The position numbers and the translations under genes are program-made. From NCBI RefSeq assembly GCF_001705035.1, contig NZ_MCIG01000001.1:1-33850 (forward strand): a stretch of 33,850 bases of DNA, in the 5' to 3' direction. Positions 7,142 to 15,371 of the stretch are shown piece by piece (within the stretch, counting starts at the first letter, position 1; the number at the start of each line of letters is the position of its first letter). The notes under the pieces were generated by a model. It saw nothing but the letters and a program-made list of their open reading frames with translations, did no database searches and was not told the origin of the DNA. This stretch comes from Curtobacterium sp. UCD-KPL2560. Lineage in GTDB: Bacteria > Actinomycetota > Actinomycetes > Actinomycetales > Microbacteriaceae.

Positions 7142-8851
7142 TTGACGTTCACGGCCCCGATCCAGCTGCCCGGACTCACGCTCGACCCCCAGTGGCACAA
7201 GCGCTCGGTCTTCTACGAGTGCATGATCCGCTCGTTCGTCGACTCGAACGGTGACGGCATCGGCGACATCCAGGGGGTCATCGGCAAGCTCGACTACCTG
7301 CAGTGGCTCGGCGTCGACGCGCTGTGGCTCCCGCCGTTCTTCCAGTCGCCGATGCGTGACGGCGGCTACGACATCGCCGACTACAAGGCGATCCTGCCCG
7401 AGTTCGGGACGCTCGACGACTTCCGCGAGCTCGTCACGAAGTCGCACGAGCGCAACATGCGCATCGTCATCGACATGGTGCTCAACCACACGAGTGACCA
7501 GCACGAGTGGTTCCAGCAGTCCCGCGAGGACCCGGACGGGCCCTACGGCGACTTCTACGTCTGGCGCGACACCGACGAGCACTACCAGAACATCCGCATC
7601 ATCTTCGTGGACACCGAGGAGTCGAACTGGACCTTCGACCCGGTCCGTCGGCAGTTCTTCTTCCACCGCTTCTTCTCGCACCAGCCGGACCTCAACTACG
7701 AGAACCCGGCCGTGGTCGAGGCCGTGTACGACGTCGTCCGGCACTGGCTCGACATGGGCGTCGACGGGCTCCGGCTCGACGCGATCCCGTACCTGTTCCA
7801 GTCCGAGGAGGGCAACGGCGAGGGCGAGCCGGAGACCCACGAGTTCATCAAGAAGCTCCGCGCCATGGTCGACGACGAGTACCCGGGCCGCGTGCTGCTC
7901 GCCGAGGCGAACCAGTGGCCGCGCGAGACCGCCGCGTTCTTCGGCACCGACGAGGAGCCCGAGTGCCACATGGCGTTCGACTTCCCCGTCATGCCGCGCA
8001 TCTTCTACTCGCTGCGCGCGCAGCACGCCGCCGAGCTCAAGGCGATCCTGTCCGAGACGCTCGACGTGCCCGAGAAGGCCGCGTGGGGCGTGTTCCTCCG
8101 CAACCACGACGAGCTGACGCTCGAGATGGTGAGCGAGGAGTACCGCCAGGCGATGTACGGCTGGTACGGCTACGACCCGCGGATGCGCAGCAACATCGGC
8201 ATCCGCCGCCGACTCGCGCCGCTGCTCGACAACTCCCGCGCCGAGCTCGAGCTCATCCACGCGCTGCTGTTCTCGCTGCCTGGCTCGCCGTTCCTGTACT
8301 ACGGCGACGAGATCGGGATGGGCGACAACATCTGGCTGCCGGACCGCGACTCCTCGCGCACGCCGATGCAGTGGACGCCGGACCGCAACGCCGGGTTCTC
8401 GACCGCCGACCCGGGCAAGCTCTACCTGCCGGTCGTGCAGTCGCTCGTCTACAACTACGCGCAGGTCAACGTCGAGGCGCAGCTCGCCCAGTCGCGTTCG
8501 CTCCTGCACTGGGTGCGGAACGTCATCCACGTCCGGAAGGCGCACCCCGTGTTCGGCATGGGCAGCCTGCACGTGCAGGACACGACGAACGACTCGGTGC
8601 TCGCCTTCGTCCGGTCGTGGGAGGGCTCCGGGCAGCAGTTCGGTCCCAGCGCCGAGGACGTGCTCTGCGTGTTCTCGTTCGCCACGAACCCGACGTCGGT
8701 CACGGTGTCGGCTCCGGAGTTCGCGGGGCGGCCGCTCTACGACCTGTTCGGCGGGGGCTCGTTCCCGTCGTTCGACGAGGACGGGAACGTCACGCTGACG
8801 ATGGGCACGCAGTCGTTCTACTGGCTGCACGTGGGCGCGCCGGTCGCGTAG
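7142..8851 (+). CDS. treS: Maltose alpha-D-glucosyltransferase (trehalose synthase)
   Basis: A 569-aa GH13 enzyme interconverting maltose and trehalose in the cytoplasm. Region I DMVLNHTSDQHEWF (111-124), nucleophile D213 in GLRLDAIPYL, acid/base E255 in LLAEANQWP and D323 in RNHDELT are all intact. The TreS-specific stretches FVDTEESNWTFDP and GDEIGMGDNIWLPDRD are present, separating it from alpha-glucosidases. Length is that of a stand-alone TreS; no maltokinase domain is fused and no pep2/mak gene follows. The start is TTG with AGGAG 7 nt before it; the reading upstream is repeat-derived. It may feed the GlgE glucan pathway together with the glgA/glgC pair near 23.5 kb, though the partner genes are not in the window. 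Confidence 0.95.
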   Translation: MTFTAPIQLPGLTLDPQWHKRSVFYECMIRSFVDSNGDGIGDIQGVIGKLDYLQWLGVDALWLPPFFQSPMRDGGYDIADYKAILPEFGTLDDFRELVTKSHERNMRIVIDMVLNHTSDQHEWFQQSREDPDGPYGDFYVWRDTDEHYQNIRIIFVDTEESNWTFDPVRRQFFFHRFFSHQPDLNYENPAVVEAVYDVVRHWLDMGVDGLRLDAIPYLFQSEEGNGEGEPETHEFIKKLRAMVDDEYPGRVLLAEANQWPRETAAFFGTDEEPECHMAFDFPVMPRIFYSLRAQHAAELKAILSETLDVPEKAAWGVFLRNHDELTLEMVSEEYRQAMYGWYGYDPRMRSNIGIRRRLAPLLDNSRAELELIHALLFSLPGSPFLYYGDEIGMGDNIWLPDRDSSRTPMQWTPDRNAGFSTADPGKLYLPVVQSLVYNYAQVNVEAQLAQSRSLLHWVRNVIHVRKAHPVFGMGSLHVQDTTNDSVLAFVRSWEGSGQQFGPSAEDVLCVFSFATNPTSVTVSAPEFAGRPLYDLFGGGSFPSFDEDGNVTLTMGTQSFYWLHVGAPVA

Positions 8852-8853
8852 TC

Positions 8854-8891
8854 GGGTCGGCGCGGCGTCGGCGGGTCGGCGCGGCGTCGGC
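8854..8891. repeat. 19-bp tandem duplication after treS
   Basis: GGGTCGGCGCGGCGTCGGC occurs twice head to tail (8854-8872, 8873-8891) just after the treS stop. Confidence 0.75.
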
Positions 8892-8913
8892 GGGTCGGTG
8901 CGGCCGACCCGGT

Positions 8914-9011
8914 TCGGTCGGGAGGCGCGGTGCGCGCCCGGCGGGCGGGTCGCGGTGCGCGGCCGGGTCGGTCGGGAGGCGCGGTGCGCGCCCGGCGGGC
9001 GGGTCGCGGTG
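8914..9011. repeat. 44-bp direct repeat, 54-bp period, between treS and the exonuclease
   Basis: Positions 8914-8957 and 8968-9011 are identical by eye. Each contains the GGGAGGCGCGG core of the dispersed intergenic repeat family, without its matching arm. The repeat ends 20 nt before the exonuclease -10 box. Confidence 0.8.
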
Positions 9012-9031
9012 GTCGTGTCGGTGCGTCCCGT

Positions 9032-9037
9032 TAGCCT
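9032..9037 (+). promoter_or_regulatory. -10 box for the exonuclease gene
   Basis: TAGCCT is followed by 6 nt and the GTG at 9044 with no ribosome site, indicating a leaderless message. Confidence 0.5.
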
Positions 9038-9043
9038 CGTGAC

Positions 9044-9808
9044 GTGACCTCCTCCGCAGCAGCGATCGACACGGCCACGCCGGACGCCCCGACGGTGCAG
9101 GACCTCTCCGGCCGGCCCTGGTGGCACGCACTCGGTGTGTTCGACCTCGAGACCACCGGCGTCGACGTCGAGACCGCACGGATCGTGACGGCGCACGTCG
9201 GCCTCATCGACATGACGGGCCGCTCCATCGTCGAGGGCGCGTGGACCGCCGACCCCGGCATCGAGATCCCCGAGGGCGCCGCCGCGGTGCACGGGTACAC
9301 GACCGAGCGCGCCCGGGCAGAGGGTCGCCCCGCCGCCGAGGTCGTGGCCGAGGTGATCGCCGCGGTCGAGGCCGTCTTCGCACGGGGCATCCCGCTCGTC
9401 ATCTACAACGCCCCGTACGACCTCACCGTCCTCGACCGCGAGGCCCGGCGTCACGGCCTGCCCTCCCCCGTGATCGGCAACGTCGTCGACCCGCTCGTGA
9501 TGGACAAGGCGCTCGACACGTACCGGAAGGGCAAGCGCACGCTCGAGGCCGCCTCCGAGACCTACGGTGTGACGCTGTCCGACGCCCACGACGCCGGCGC
9601 CGACGCGGTGGCCGCCGGTCGGGTCGCGCAGGCGATCGCGAAGAAGTACCCGGACGAGCTCGGGGTCTCCGCAGAGGAACTGCACCGCAAGCAGGTCGGC
9701 TGGTGCGCCGAGCAGGCCACCTCGTTCCAGGAGTACATGCGCAAGAAGCGCGACCCGTCATTCACGGCCGACGGTCGCTGGCCGCACCGCGGGGCCGCGG
9801 ACCTGTAG
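9044..9808 (+). CDS. DnaQ-like 3'-5' exonuclease (DEDDh family)
   Basis: A 254-aa exonuclease domain protein. The four acidic positions and the DEDDh histidine are visible: D34 and E36 in FDLETTG, D126 in YNAPYDLT, H182 and D187 in AHDAGADA. It resembles the epsilon proofreading subunit in fold but lacks a recognisable clamp- or polymerase-binding tail; the C-terminal 50 residues are charged with a KKRD segment. It could be a DNA or RNA trimming enzyme. Starting at GTG 9044 gives a 20-residue lead-in before the catalytic core. It sits between treS and the Ter cluster with its own promoter; no functional tie to either is visible. Confidence 0.9.
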   Translation: MTSSAAAIDTATPDAPTVQDLSGRPWWHALGVFDLETTGVDVETARIVTAHVGLIDMTGRSIVEGAWTADPGIEIPEGAAAVHGYTTERARAEGRPAAEVVAEVIAAVEAVFARGIPLVIYNAPYDLTVLDREARRHGLPSPVIGNVVDPLVMDKALDTYRKGKRTLEAASETYGVTLSDAHDAGADAVAAGRVAQAIAKKYPDELGVSAEELHRKQVGWCAEQATSFQEYMRKKRDPSFTADGRWPHRGAADL

Positions 9809-9811
9809 CAT
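9806..9811 (+). promoter_or_regulatory. Candidate -10 box for the Ter cluster
   Basis: TAGCAT overlaps the exonuclease stop codon and gives a leader of about 67 nt. The leader can pair GGCGGG (9815-9820) with CCCGCC (9841-9846). No known riboswitch is recognisable. Confidence 0.35.
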
Positions 9812-9884
9812 CACGGCGGGGGCAGATCGACGTGGTCCGTCCCGCCCACCGCTGGACGACGTACCGATCGGGAGACGACCGCAC

Positions 9885-11012
9885 GTGTTCTTGAAGACCT
9901 TCGGGTGGTCCCTCGTGATCACCGCAATCGCCCTCGCCACCGCCCTGGTCTACGGCGGGTGGAGCGCGGTGGTCATCACGCTCATCCTCGGCGTGCTCGA
10001 GATCAGCCTGAGCTTCGACAACGCCGTCGTGAACGCCCGGATCCTCGAGCGGATGAACCCGTTCTGGCAGAAGATGTTCCTCACCGTGGGCATCGTCATC
10101 GCCGTGTTCGGCATGCGCGTGCTGTTCCCGCTGCTCATCGTCGGCGTCACGGCGCAGCTGAACCCGGTCGAGGCCGTGCAGCTCGCGCTCGAGAAGGGCC
10201 CGATCGACGAGCCCGGCACCTACGCGTACCTGCTGCACGAGGCGCACCCGCAGATCGCGGCCTTCGGCGGCATGTTCCTGCTCATGATCTTCCTCGACTT
10301 CATGTTCGAGGAGCGCGACATCCTGTGGCTGCGCTGGCTCGAGCGCCCGCTGCAGTTCGTCGGCAAGCTGCCGATGGTGAACGTCGTCATCGCGCTCGTG
10401 CTCCTCGCCGTCTTCGCCGTGACCTCGGGCGACCACCAGAGCGTCGTGCTCATCGCGGGCATCGCGGGGCTCGTCACGTACTTCCTCGTCACCGGACTCG
10501 GCGGGCTGTTCGACGTCGACGACCCCGAGGACGAGGGCGACGCGCTCGAGAGCGCCGACCACATGGTCGCCGAGGCCGACCGCATCACGAAGAAGCGCCG
10601 GGTCGGCCACGTCGCCGGCCGCGCGGCGTTCCTGCTCTTCCTGTACCTCGAGGTCATCGACGCGTCGTTCTCGTTCGACGGCGTCATCGGCGCCTTCGCG
10701 ATCACCGCCGACCCGATCATCATCGCCCTCGGCCTCGGCCTCATCGGGGCGATGTTCGTCCGGTCGCTGACCGTGTTCCTCGTCCGACAGGGCACGCTCG
10801 ACGAGTTCGAGTACCTCGACCACGGCGCCCACTGGGCGATCGGTGCGCTCGCGGTCATCCTGCTCGTCACCATCTCGACCGAGGTCAACGAGGTCGTCAC
10901 CGGCCTGATCGGCGTCGTGTTCATCCTCGCGGCGTTCACGTCCTCGGTGGTCCGCAACCGGCGCAAGGCCGAGACGGAGCAGGCCGAGCGGCCCGCCTCC
11001 CTCGTGCACTGA
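9885..11012 (+). CDS. DUF475 family membrane protein (TerC superfamily)
   Basis: A 375-aa polytopic inner-membrane protein with about eight hydrophobic spans. Two acidic repeats typical of the TerC/DUF475 group are visible: EISLSFDNAVVNARI (39-53) and EVIDASFSFDGVIGAF (256-271), related half-sites likely to lie in the membrane and bind a metal ion. An acidic cytoplasmic loop (209-233) separates the halves. TerC-type proteins are linked to metal stress, tellurite resistance and, in some bacteria, manganese export; the substrate here is not known. The start is GTG with GGGAGA about 9 nt upstream. It leads the Ter cluster, 77 nt before the first TerD-domain gene. Confidence 0.9.
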   Translation: MFLKTFGWSLVITAIALATALVYGGWSAVVITLILGVLEISLSFDNAVVNARILERMNPFWQKMFLTVGIVIAVFGMRVLFPLLIVGVTAQLNPVEAVQLALEKGPIDEPGTYAYLLHEAHPQIAAFGGMFLLMIFLDFMFEERDILWLRWLERPLQFVGKLPMVNVVIALVLLAVFAVTSGDHQSVVLIAGIAGLVTYFLVTGLGGLFDVDDPEDEGDALESADHMVAEADRITKKRRVGHVAGRAAFLLFLYLEVIDASFSFDGVIGAFAITADPIIIALGLGLIGAMFVRSLTVFLVRQGTLDEFEYLDHGAHWAIGALAVILLVTISTEVNEVVTGLIGVVFILAAFTSSVVRNRRKAETEQAERPASLVH

Positions 11013-11030
11013 ACCGAGTGCACTGAGCCG
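11004..11030 (+). repeat. 14-bp duplication spanning the DUF475 stop codon
   Basis: GTGCACTGA recurs at 11004-11012 and 11018-11026. The first copy carries the stop codon, so the coding end appears to have been copied into the spacer. Confidence 0.6.
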
Positions 11031-11089
11031 TTCCCCCAGCGTGCGCGACCCGATCCGCGCACCGCACGAACCGACGAAAGGGTCACACC

Positions 11090-11677
11090 ATGGGTCTCAG
11101 CCTCCAGAAGGGTCAGTCGCTCTCCCTGACGAAGCAGGACGGCAGCGCGATGTCGCGCGTCCGTCTCGGTCTCGGCTGGGACGCGGTCGCCGCGAAGCGG
11201 GGGCTGTTCGGCGGACGGAAGGAGGCCGAGGTCGACCTCGACGCCTCGGCGATCTTCTTCGACGCGCAGGGCTCGGCGGTGGACACCGTCTGGTTCAACC
11301 AGCTCCGCAGCAAGGACGGCTCGGCGCAGCACACCGGTGACAACCTGACGGGTGCCGGCGAGGGCGACGACGAGACCATCCGCATCGACCTCAGCGCCGT
11401 GCACCCCGCCGTCGCGCAGATCGTGTTCGTGATCAGCAGCTACAGCCGTCAGACGTTCGACCGGGTGCAGAACGCGTTCTGCCGCGTGGTCGACGACTCG
11501 ACCGCGGGCTCCCCCGAGGTCGTCCGGTACCAGCTGACCGAGTCCGGTCCGCACACCGCGATGGTGATGGCGAAGGTGTCCCGCGGCGCGAACGGCTGGT
11601 CGTTCAGCGCGATCGGCGAGCGTGCCGACGGCCGCACCGTCCAGGACCTCATCGCCCCGGCCGCCGCCGCGCTCTGA
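11090..11677 (+). CDS. TerD-domain stress protein, TerZ-like
   Basis: A 195-aa TerD-domain protein. The fold marker strings are all present: [12 protein letters not shown] (4-15), LGLGWD (26-31), [11 protein letters not shown] (48-58), WFNQL (68-72) and the acidic loop [15 protein letters not shown] (81-95) that binds calcium in characterised TerD proteins. The insert of about 14 residues after GLGWD (KRGLFGGRK) and the ending [10 protein letters not shown] match TerZ rather than TerD/TerE. These cytoplasmic or membrane-associated proteins are linked to tellurite, phage and colicin resistance by an unsettled mechanism. AAAGGG lies 8 nt before the ATG. First of three TerD genes in a row. Confidence 0.9.
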   Translation: MGLSLQKGQSLSLTKQDGSAMSRVRLGLGWDAVAAKRGLFGGRKEAEVDLDASAIFFDAQGSAVDTVWFNQLRSKDGSAQHTGDNLTGAGEGDDETIRIDLSAVHPAVAQIVFVISSYSRQTFDRVQNAFCRVVDDSTAGSPEVVRYQLTESGPHTAMVMAKVSRGANGWSFSAIGERADGRTVQDLIAPAAAAL

Positions 11678-11697
11678 TCGACCCGGAAGGACCCACC

Positions 11698-12279
11698 ATG
11701 GCGACCCTCTCGCTCTCCAAGGGCAACAACCTCTCGCTCACCAAGACCGACCCGGGCCTCCGCCGCGCGATGATCGGCCTCGGCTGGGACCCGCGGACCA
11801 CCGCGGGCGAGCAGTTCGACCTCGACGCGTCCGCGCTGCTCGTGGGCGCGAACGGCCGGGTCCGGTCAAACGACGACTTCATCTTCTACAACCAGCTGCA
11901 GTCGGTCGACGGCTCGGTCGTCCACCAGGGCGACAACCGCACCGGCGAGGGCGAGGGCGACGACGAGCAGATCCTCATCGACCTCGACGCCGTCGCTGCC
12001 GACGTCGACCGCGTCGTCATCGTCGTGACGATCGACCAGGCCGACGCCCGGCACCAGAACTTCGGGCAGGTCCGGGGAGCGTTCTGCCGTGTCGTCAACG
12101 ACGAGACCGGCAACGAGGTGGTCCGCTTCGACCTCACCGAGGACGCCGCCTCCGAGACCGGCATGATCTTCTCGGAGATCTACCGGTACAACGGGGAGTG
12201 GAAGTTCCGCGCCGTCGGCCAGGGGTACGCCACCGGGCTGCGCGGCGTCGCGACCGACTTCGGCGTCGTCCTCGACTGA
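11698..12279 (+). CDS. TerD/TerE-family stress protein, copy 1
   Basis: A 193-aa TerD-domain protein. [12 protein letters not shown] (5-16), IGLGWDPR (26-33), FDLDASALL (40-48), FIFYNQ (61-66), [15 protein letters not shown] (76-90) and the C-terminal [12 protein letters not shown] are complete, including both acidic loops for calcium. It lies 20 nt after the TerZ-like gene with GGAAGG before its ATG. It is about three-quarters identical by eye to the next gene across its N-terminal 130 residues, so the pair is a tandem duplication. Confidence 0.93.
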   Translation: MATLSLSKGNNLSLTKTDPGLRRAMIGLGWDPRTTAGEQFDLDASALLVGANGRVRSNDDFIFYNQLQSVDGSVVHQGDNRTGEGEGDDEQILIDLDAVAADVDRVVIVVTIDQADARHQNFGQVRGAFCRVVNDETGNEVVRFDLTEDAASETGMIFSEIYRYNGEWKFRAVGQGYATGLRGVATDFGVVLD

Positions 12280-12285
12280 CGCCAC

Positions 12286-12313
12286 GCGGACACGGTCGAC
12301 CGGCCGTGTCCGC
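12286..12313. terminator. Hairpin between the two terD copies
   Basis: GCGGACACGG (12286-12295) pairs perfectly with CCGTGTCCGC (12304-12313) around an 8-nt loop, 7 nt after the first terD stop. With no T-run it may be a partial terminator or an RNA-stability element that sets different levels of the upstream and downstream genes. Confidence 0.45.
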
Positions 12314-12350
12314 CGCACCACCCACCGCACCACCAGGAAGGAACCCGACC

Positions 12351-12929
12351 ATGGCCGGACTCTCGCTCGCCAAGGGCAACAACCTCTCCCTCACCAAGAC
12401 CAGCCCCGGGCTGACCGTCGCGACCGTCGGCCTCGGCTGGGACCCGCGCACGACCTCGGGTGAGCAGTTCGACCTCGACGCCTCGGCGCTCCTCATCGGG
12501 GAGTCCGGCAAGGTCCGGTCGGACGCCGACTTCATCTTCTACAACCAGCCGCGCAGCGCCGACGGAGCCGTCGAGCACAAGGGGGACAACCGCACCGGCC
12601 AGGGTGACGGCGACGACGAGCAGATCAGCATCGACCTGCAGGCGCTCCCCGCCGACGTCGTGCGCGTGGTGATCGTCGTGTCCATCGACCAGGGCGACGC
12701 CCGCGGCCAGAACTTCGGCCAGGTCCGCAGCGCTTACTCGCGCGTGCTCGACCAGGACGGCACCGAGATCGTCCGCTACGACCTGTCGGAGGACGCCGCT
12801 CCCGAGACCGCGATGATCTTCTCCGAGGTCTACCGCAACGGCGGCGAGTGGAAGTTCCGCGCCGTCGGTCAGGGCTACACCACGGGCCTCGCCGGCATCG
12901 CCACGGACTTCGGCGTGCAGCTGGGCTGA
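12351..12929 (+). CDS. TerD/TerE-family stress protein, copy 2
   Basis: A 192-aa paralogue of the preceding gene with all TerD landmarks: [50 protein letters not shown] and [12 protein letters not shown]. Differences from copy 1 cluster at 22-26, 51-60 and around residue 124, where it is one residue shorter. The ATG is preceded by AGGAAGGAA. It is followed by an 85-nt spacer before telA. Confidence 0.93.
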   Translation: MAGLSLAKGNNLSLTKTSPGLTVATVGLGWDPRTTSGEQFDLDASALLIGESGKVRSDADFIFYNQPRSADGAVEHKGDNRTGQGDGDDEQISIDLQALPADVVRVVIVVSIDQGDARGQNFGQVRSAYSRVLDQDGTEIVRYDLSEDAAPETAMIFSEVYRNGGEWKFRAVGQGYTTGLAGIATDFGVQLG

Positions 12930-13014
12930 CCCGCCCGGCCCGACGCCACGCACCACCCGCACCACCGCACGAACCGCACGACCCGCACGAGCAGACCGAC
13001 CCAGGAGCGCAACG

Positions 13015-14235
13015 ATGCCCGGACCCCTCGCACCGCCGGAACCCGCCGACTCGTCCGAGGACGCCCTCGTCCTCCGGCCCGCCGACGCCGCCGAGACGAT
13101 CACCCCGGACGACGCGCCGGGCATGGTGCCGGTCGACGCCGAGCGGCAGACGCAGATCGCGGCGCAGGCCCGCGAGTTCGTCGACGAGGTCGCGGCGCTC
13201 GACCCGCGCTCCCCGGAGTTCGGGCAGAAGATCGACGGCATCAACCAGATCGCCGGCAGTGACATGGCCCGCTCCGGCGGATTCTCGTCGCGGATGCTCG
13301 AGCGGTCCCAGTCGTCCGTCGCCGGGGCCAAGCGCTCCGGCGACGACGCGCAGGTGCGGGTCGCCACGACCCTCGGCGACCTGCGGTCCACGGTCGAGGA
13401 CCTCACGCCGAACCAGGCCGACCTCAGCACCGGACGCAAGATCCTCGGGATGATCCCGGGCGGCAACAAGCTGGCGAAGTACTTCCAGCGCTACGAGTCG
13501 GCGCAGACCCAGCTCGACCACATCATCAAGTCGCTCATGGCCGGGCAGGACGAGCTCCGCAAGGACAACGCCACCCTCGCCGACGAGAAGGTGCAGCTGT
13601 GGGAGACCATGCAGCAGCTGAGCGAGTACGCCGTCTTCGCCAAGGCCCTCGACCAGGCGACCGTCACCAAGGTCGAGTCGCTCCGGAACGCCGGCAAGGT
13701 CGAGGCCGCCCAGCAGCTCGAGTCGGACGTCCTCTTCCCGGTGCGCCAGCGGCACCAGGACATCCTCACGCAGCTCGCCGTCTCGGTGCAGGGGTACCTC
13801 GCGATGGACCTGGTGCGCAAGAACAACACCGAGCTCATCAAGGGCGTCGAGCGCGCCCGGACGACCACGATCGCCGCCCTGCGCACCGCGGTGGTCGTCG
13901 CGCAGGCACTCGCGAACCAGCGGATGGTGCTCGACCAGATCGACGCGGTCAACAACACGACGAACGCGATGATCCTGCAGACCAGCGAGATGCTGCGCGA
14001 CCAGACGACGCGCATCCACCAGCAGGCAACGAACTCGGGCGTGAGCGTCGAGACCCTGCAGAAGGCGTTCGACAACGTGTTCCAGACGATGGACGCGATC
14101 GACGCATTCCGCTCCGAGGCCGCGCAGAACATGGCGTCCACCGTGTCCGCGCTCGAGTCGGGCATCCAGCGGGCGAAGCCGTACCTGGAGCGCGCCCGGC
14201 GGACGGACGACGACCCCCGGTCGGTCGGCCGATGA
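13015..14235 (+). CDS. telA: Toxic anion resistance protein TelA
   Basis: A 406-aa, largely helical and coiled-coil protein of the TelA (KlaA/YaaN) family, linked to tellurite and antimicrobial resistance in many bacteria by an unknown mechanism. Family features include the N-terminal acidic lead (1-45), the glycine-proline loop ILGMIPGGNKLAKYFQRYES, the central LWETMQQLSEYA segment and the long C-terminal helix with NNTTNAMILQTSEMLRDQ. No membrane span. AGGAG precedes the ATG. Being placed directly after the TerD genes is usual for Ter clusters and implies joint action at the envelope. Confidence 0.93.
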   Translation: MPGPLAPPEPADSSEDALVLRPADAAETITPDDAPGMVPVDAERQTQIAAQAREFVDEVAALDPRSPEFGQKIDGINQIAGSDMARSGGFSSRMLERSQSSVAGAKRSGDDAQVRVATTLGDLRSTVEDLTPNQADLSTGRKILGMIPGGNKLAKYFQRYESAQTQLDHIIKSLMAGQDELRKDNATLADEKVQLWETMQQLSEYAVFAKALDQATVTKVESLRNAGKVEAAQQLESDVLFPVRQRHQDILTQLAVSVQGYLAMDLVRKNNTELIKGVERARTTTIAALRTAVVVAQALANQRMVLDQIDAVNNTTNAMILQTSEMLRDQTTRIHQQATNSGVSVETLQKAFDNVFQTMDAIDAFRSEAAQNMASTVSALESGIQRAKPYLERARRTDDDPRSVGR

Positions 14236-14253
14236 CCCGGACGGTCGCGCGCC

Positions 14254-14814
14254 GTGCGTGACCGGTTCCGGTCCCTGTTCGGCCGCGACGACGACCGCGA
14301 CGACCAGGCCCCGGCGCCCACCGCGCACGAGGCGGCAGCCGCGGCCGCGGCGCGGATCGACGTCCGGGGCGCGGGCGGTGCGGCGGACGACGGCGCGGTC
14401 GCCGCGGGGCTCGACGACCTCCGGGCGTTCGTGCGCGCCGCCGGGGACGACCTCCCCACCGTGATCGCCTCCCGCGTCCGGCACGTCGAGGACCTGCTCC
14501 GGGACGCGGCCGGCACGACCGTCGCGCGCGGGGCCTCGACCGAGCAGCGGTACCTGTTCCAGGCCGTCGTCGACGACTACCTGCCCACACCGGTCCGCAC
14601 GTACCGGTCCCTGCCCGCGTCCGACCGGCGCGAGGACAGCGCCGCGACCCGCACCCTGGCCGACCAGCTGCAGGTCGTCGCCGAGACGGTCGAGGACATG
14701 CACGAACAGATCAGGAGCGGAGCCATCGCCGAACTCTCCACCCACGGACGCTTCCTCCGGGACCGCCTCGGCGACGGCGACGCCGGTCTCCGCCTGCGTG
14801 GAGCGGACTCGTGA
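14254..14814 (+). CDS. Unrecognised helical protein of the Ter cluster (possibly XpaC-like)
   Basis: I do not firmly recognise a family. The 186-aa product has a basic N-terminal 10 residues, an Ala/Asp-rich linker to about 50 and three or four predicted helices. The segment VVDDYLPTPVRTYRSLP (105-121) followed by a long helix ending EDMHEQIRSGAIAEL (147-161) resembles the helical XpaC-type proteins that neighbour TelA (YaaN) in Bacillus; that link is inference from pattern and position only. It starts with GTG 18 nt after telA and overlaps the next gene by 4 nt, so it is translated with the divergent TerD protein. Confidence 0.75.
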   Translation: MRDRFRSLFGRDDDRDDQAPAPTAHEAAAAAAARIDVRGAGGAADDGAVAAGLDDLRAFVRAAGDDLPTVIASRVRHVEDLLRDAAGTTVARGASTEQRYLFQAVVDDYLPTPVRTYRSLPASDRREDSAATRTLADQLQVVAETVEDMHEQIRSGAIAELSTHGRFLRDRLGDGDAGLRLRGADS

Positions 14815-15371
14815 CCGGCCGGCTCGTCCCGGGGGCGAACGCCGCGCTCACCGCCGAGAACCCCGACCTGCAGGCCGTCGTGGTCGGCATCTCGTGGGAC
14901 CAGATCCCGAGCCGCGGTCCGTCCGCCGAGCTCGTGCCGGTCGCACTGGTCTGCGGGCAGGACGGCCTCGTGCTGTCCGACGAGGACCTGGTGTTCTTCA
15001 ACCAGCTCGAGAGCGCCGACGCCTCCGTCCGGTACCTCGACGAGTCCGACCAGGAGGAGATCGACGTCGACCTCGTCTCGGTCCCCGCGGTCGTCGACAA
15101 GATCGTGTTCGCGCTCTACCTCGACCCCGAGCGCCGCTCGCCGCGTGACCTCGGGTCGGTCCGGTCGATGGCGATCCGGGTGTGCGCACCGGACGGTCGC
15201 GAGCTCGTCTCGTTCGCGGTGCCGGCCGACCGCAACCACACCATCGACGCGGTGATCCTCGGCGAGCTGTACCGGCACCGGTCGGACTGGAAGTTCCGGG
15301 CCGTCGGCCAGGGCTACACGACCGGGCTGACCGGTCTGCGCGCCGACCACGGCATCGGTCGCGCCCGGTGA
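14811..15371 (+). CDS. Divergent TerD-domain protein lacking the acidic loops
   Basis: A 186-aa TerD homologue. The C-terminal [19 protein letters not shown] and the central LVFFNQLES clearly match the TerD fold, and VGISWDQ replaces VGLGWD. Two metal-binding landmarks are lost: FDLDAS is replaced by ELVPVALV, and the GDNxTGxGxGDDE loop is reduced to YLDESDQEE. It therefore probably cannot bind calcium as the three upstream TerD proteins do and may act as a partner or regulator. GTG start, 4-nt overlaps on both sides. Confidence 0.88.
   Translation: MTGRLVPGANAALTAENPDLQAVVVGISWDQIPSRGPSAELVPVALVCGQDGLVLSDEDLVFFNQLESADASVRYLDESDQEEIDVDLVSVPAVVDKIVFALYLDPERRSPRDLGSVRSMAIRVCAPDGRELVSFAVPADRNHTIDAVILGELYRHRSDWKFRAVGQGYTTGLTGLRADHGIGRAR

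Noticed and set aside
7082..9685. 867-codon minus-strand open frame opposite treS and the exonuclease
   Set aside because: It runs antisense to two well-supported genes, reads through intergenic repeats and has no domain-like content.
9809..9884. Possible yybP-ykoY-type metal riboswitch before the TerC-superfamily gene
   Set aside because: The leader is only about 67 nt and I cannot find the conserved loops of that class; just a simple GGCGGG/CCCGCC pairing.
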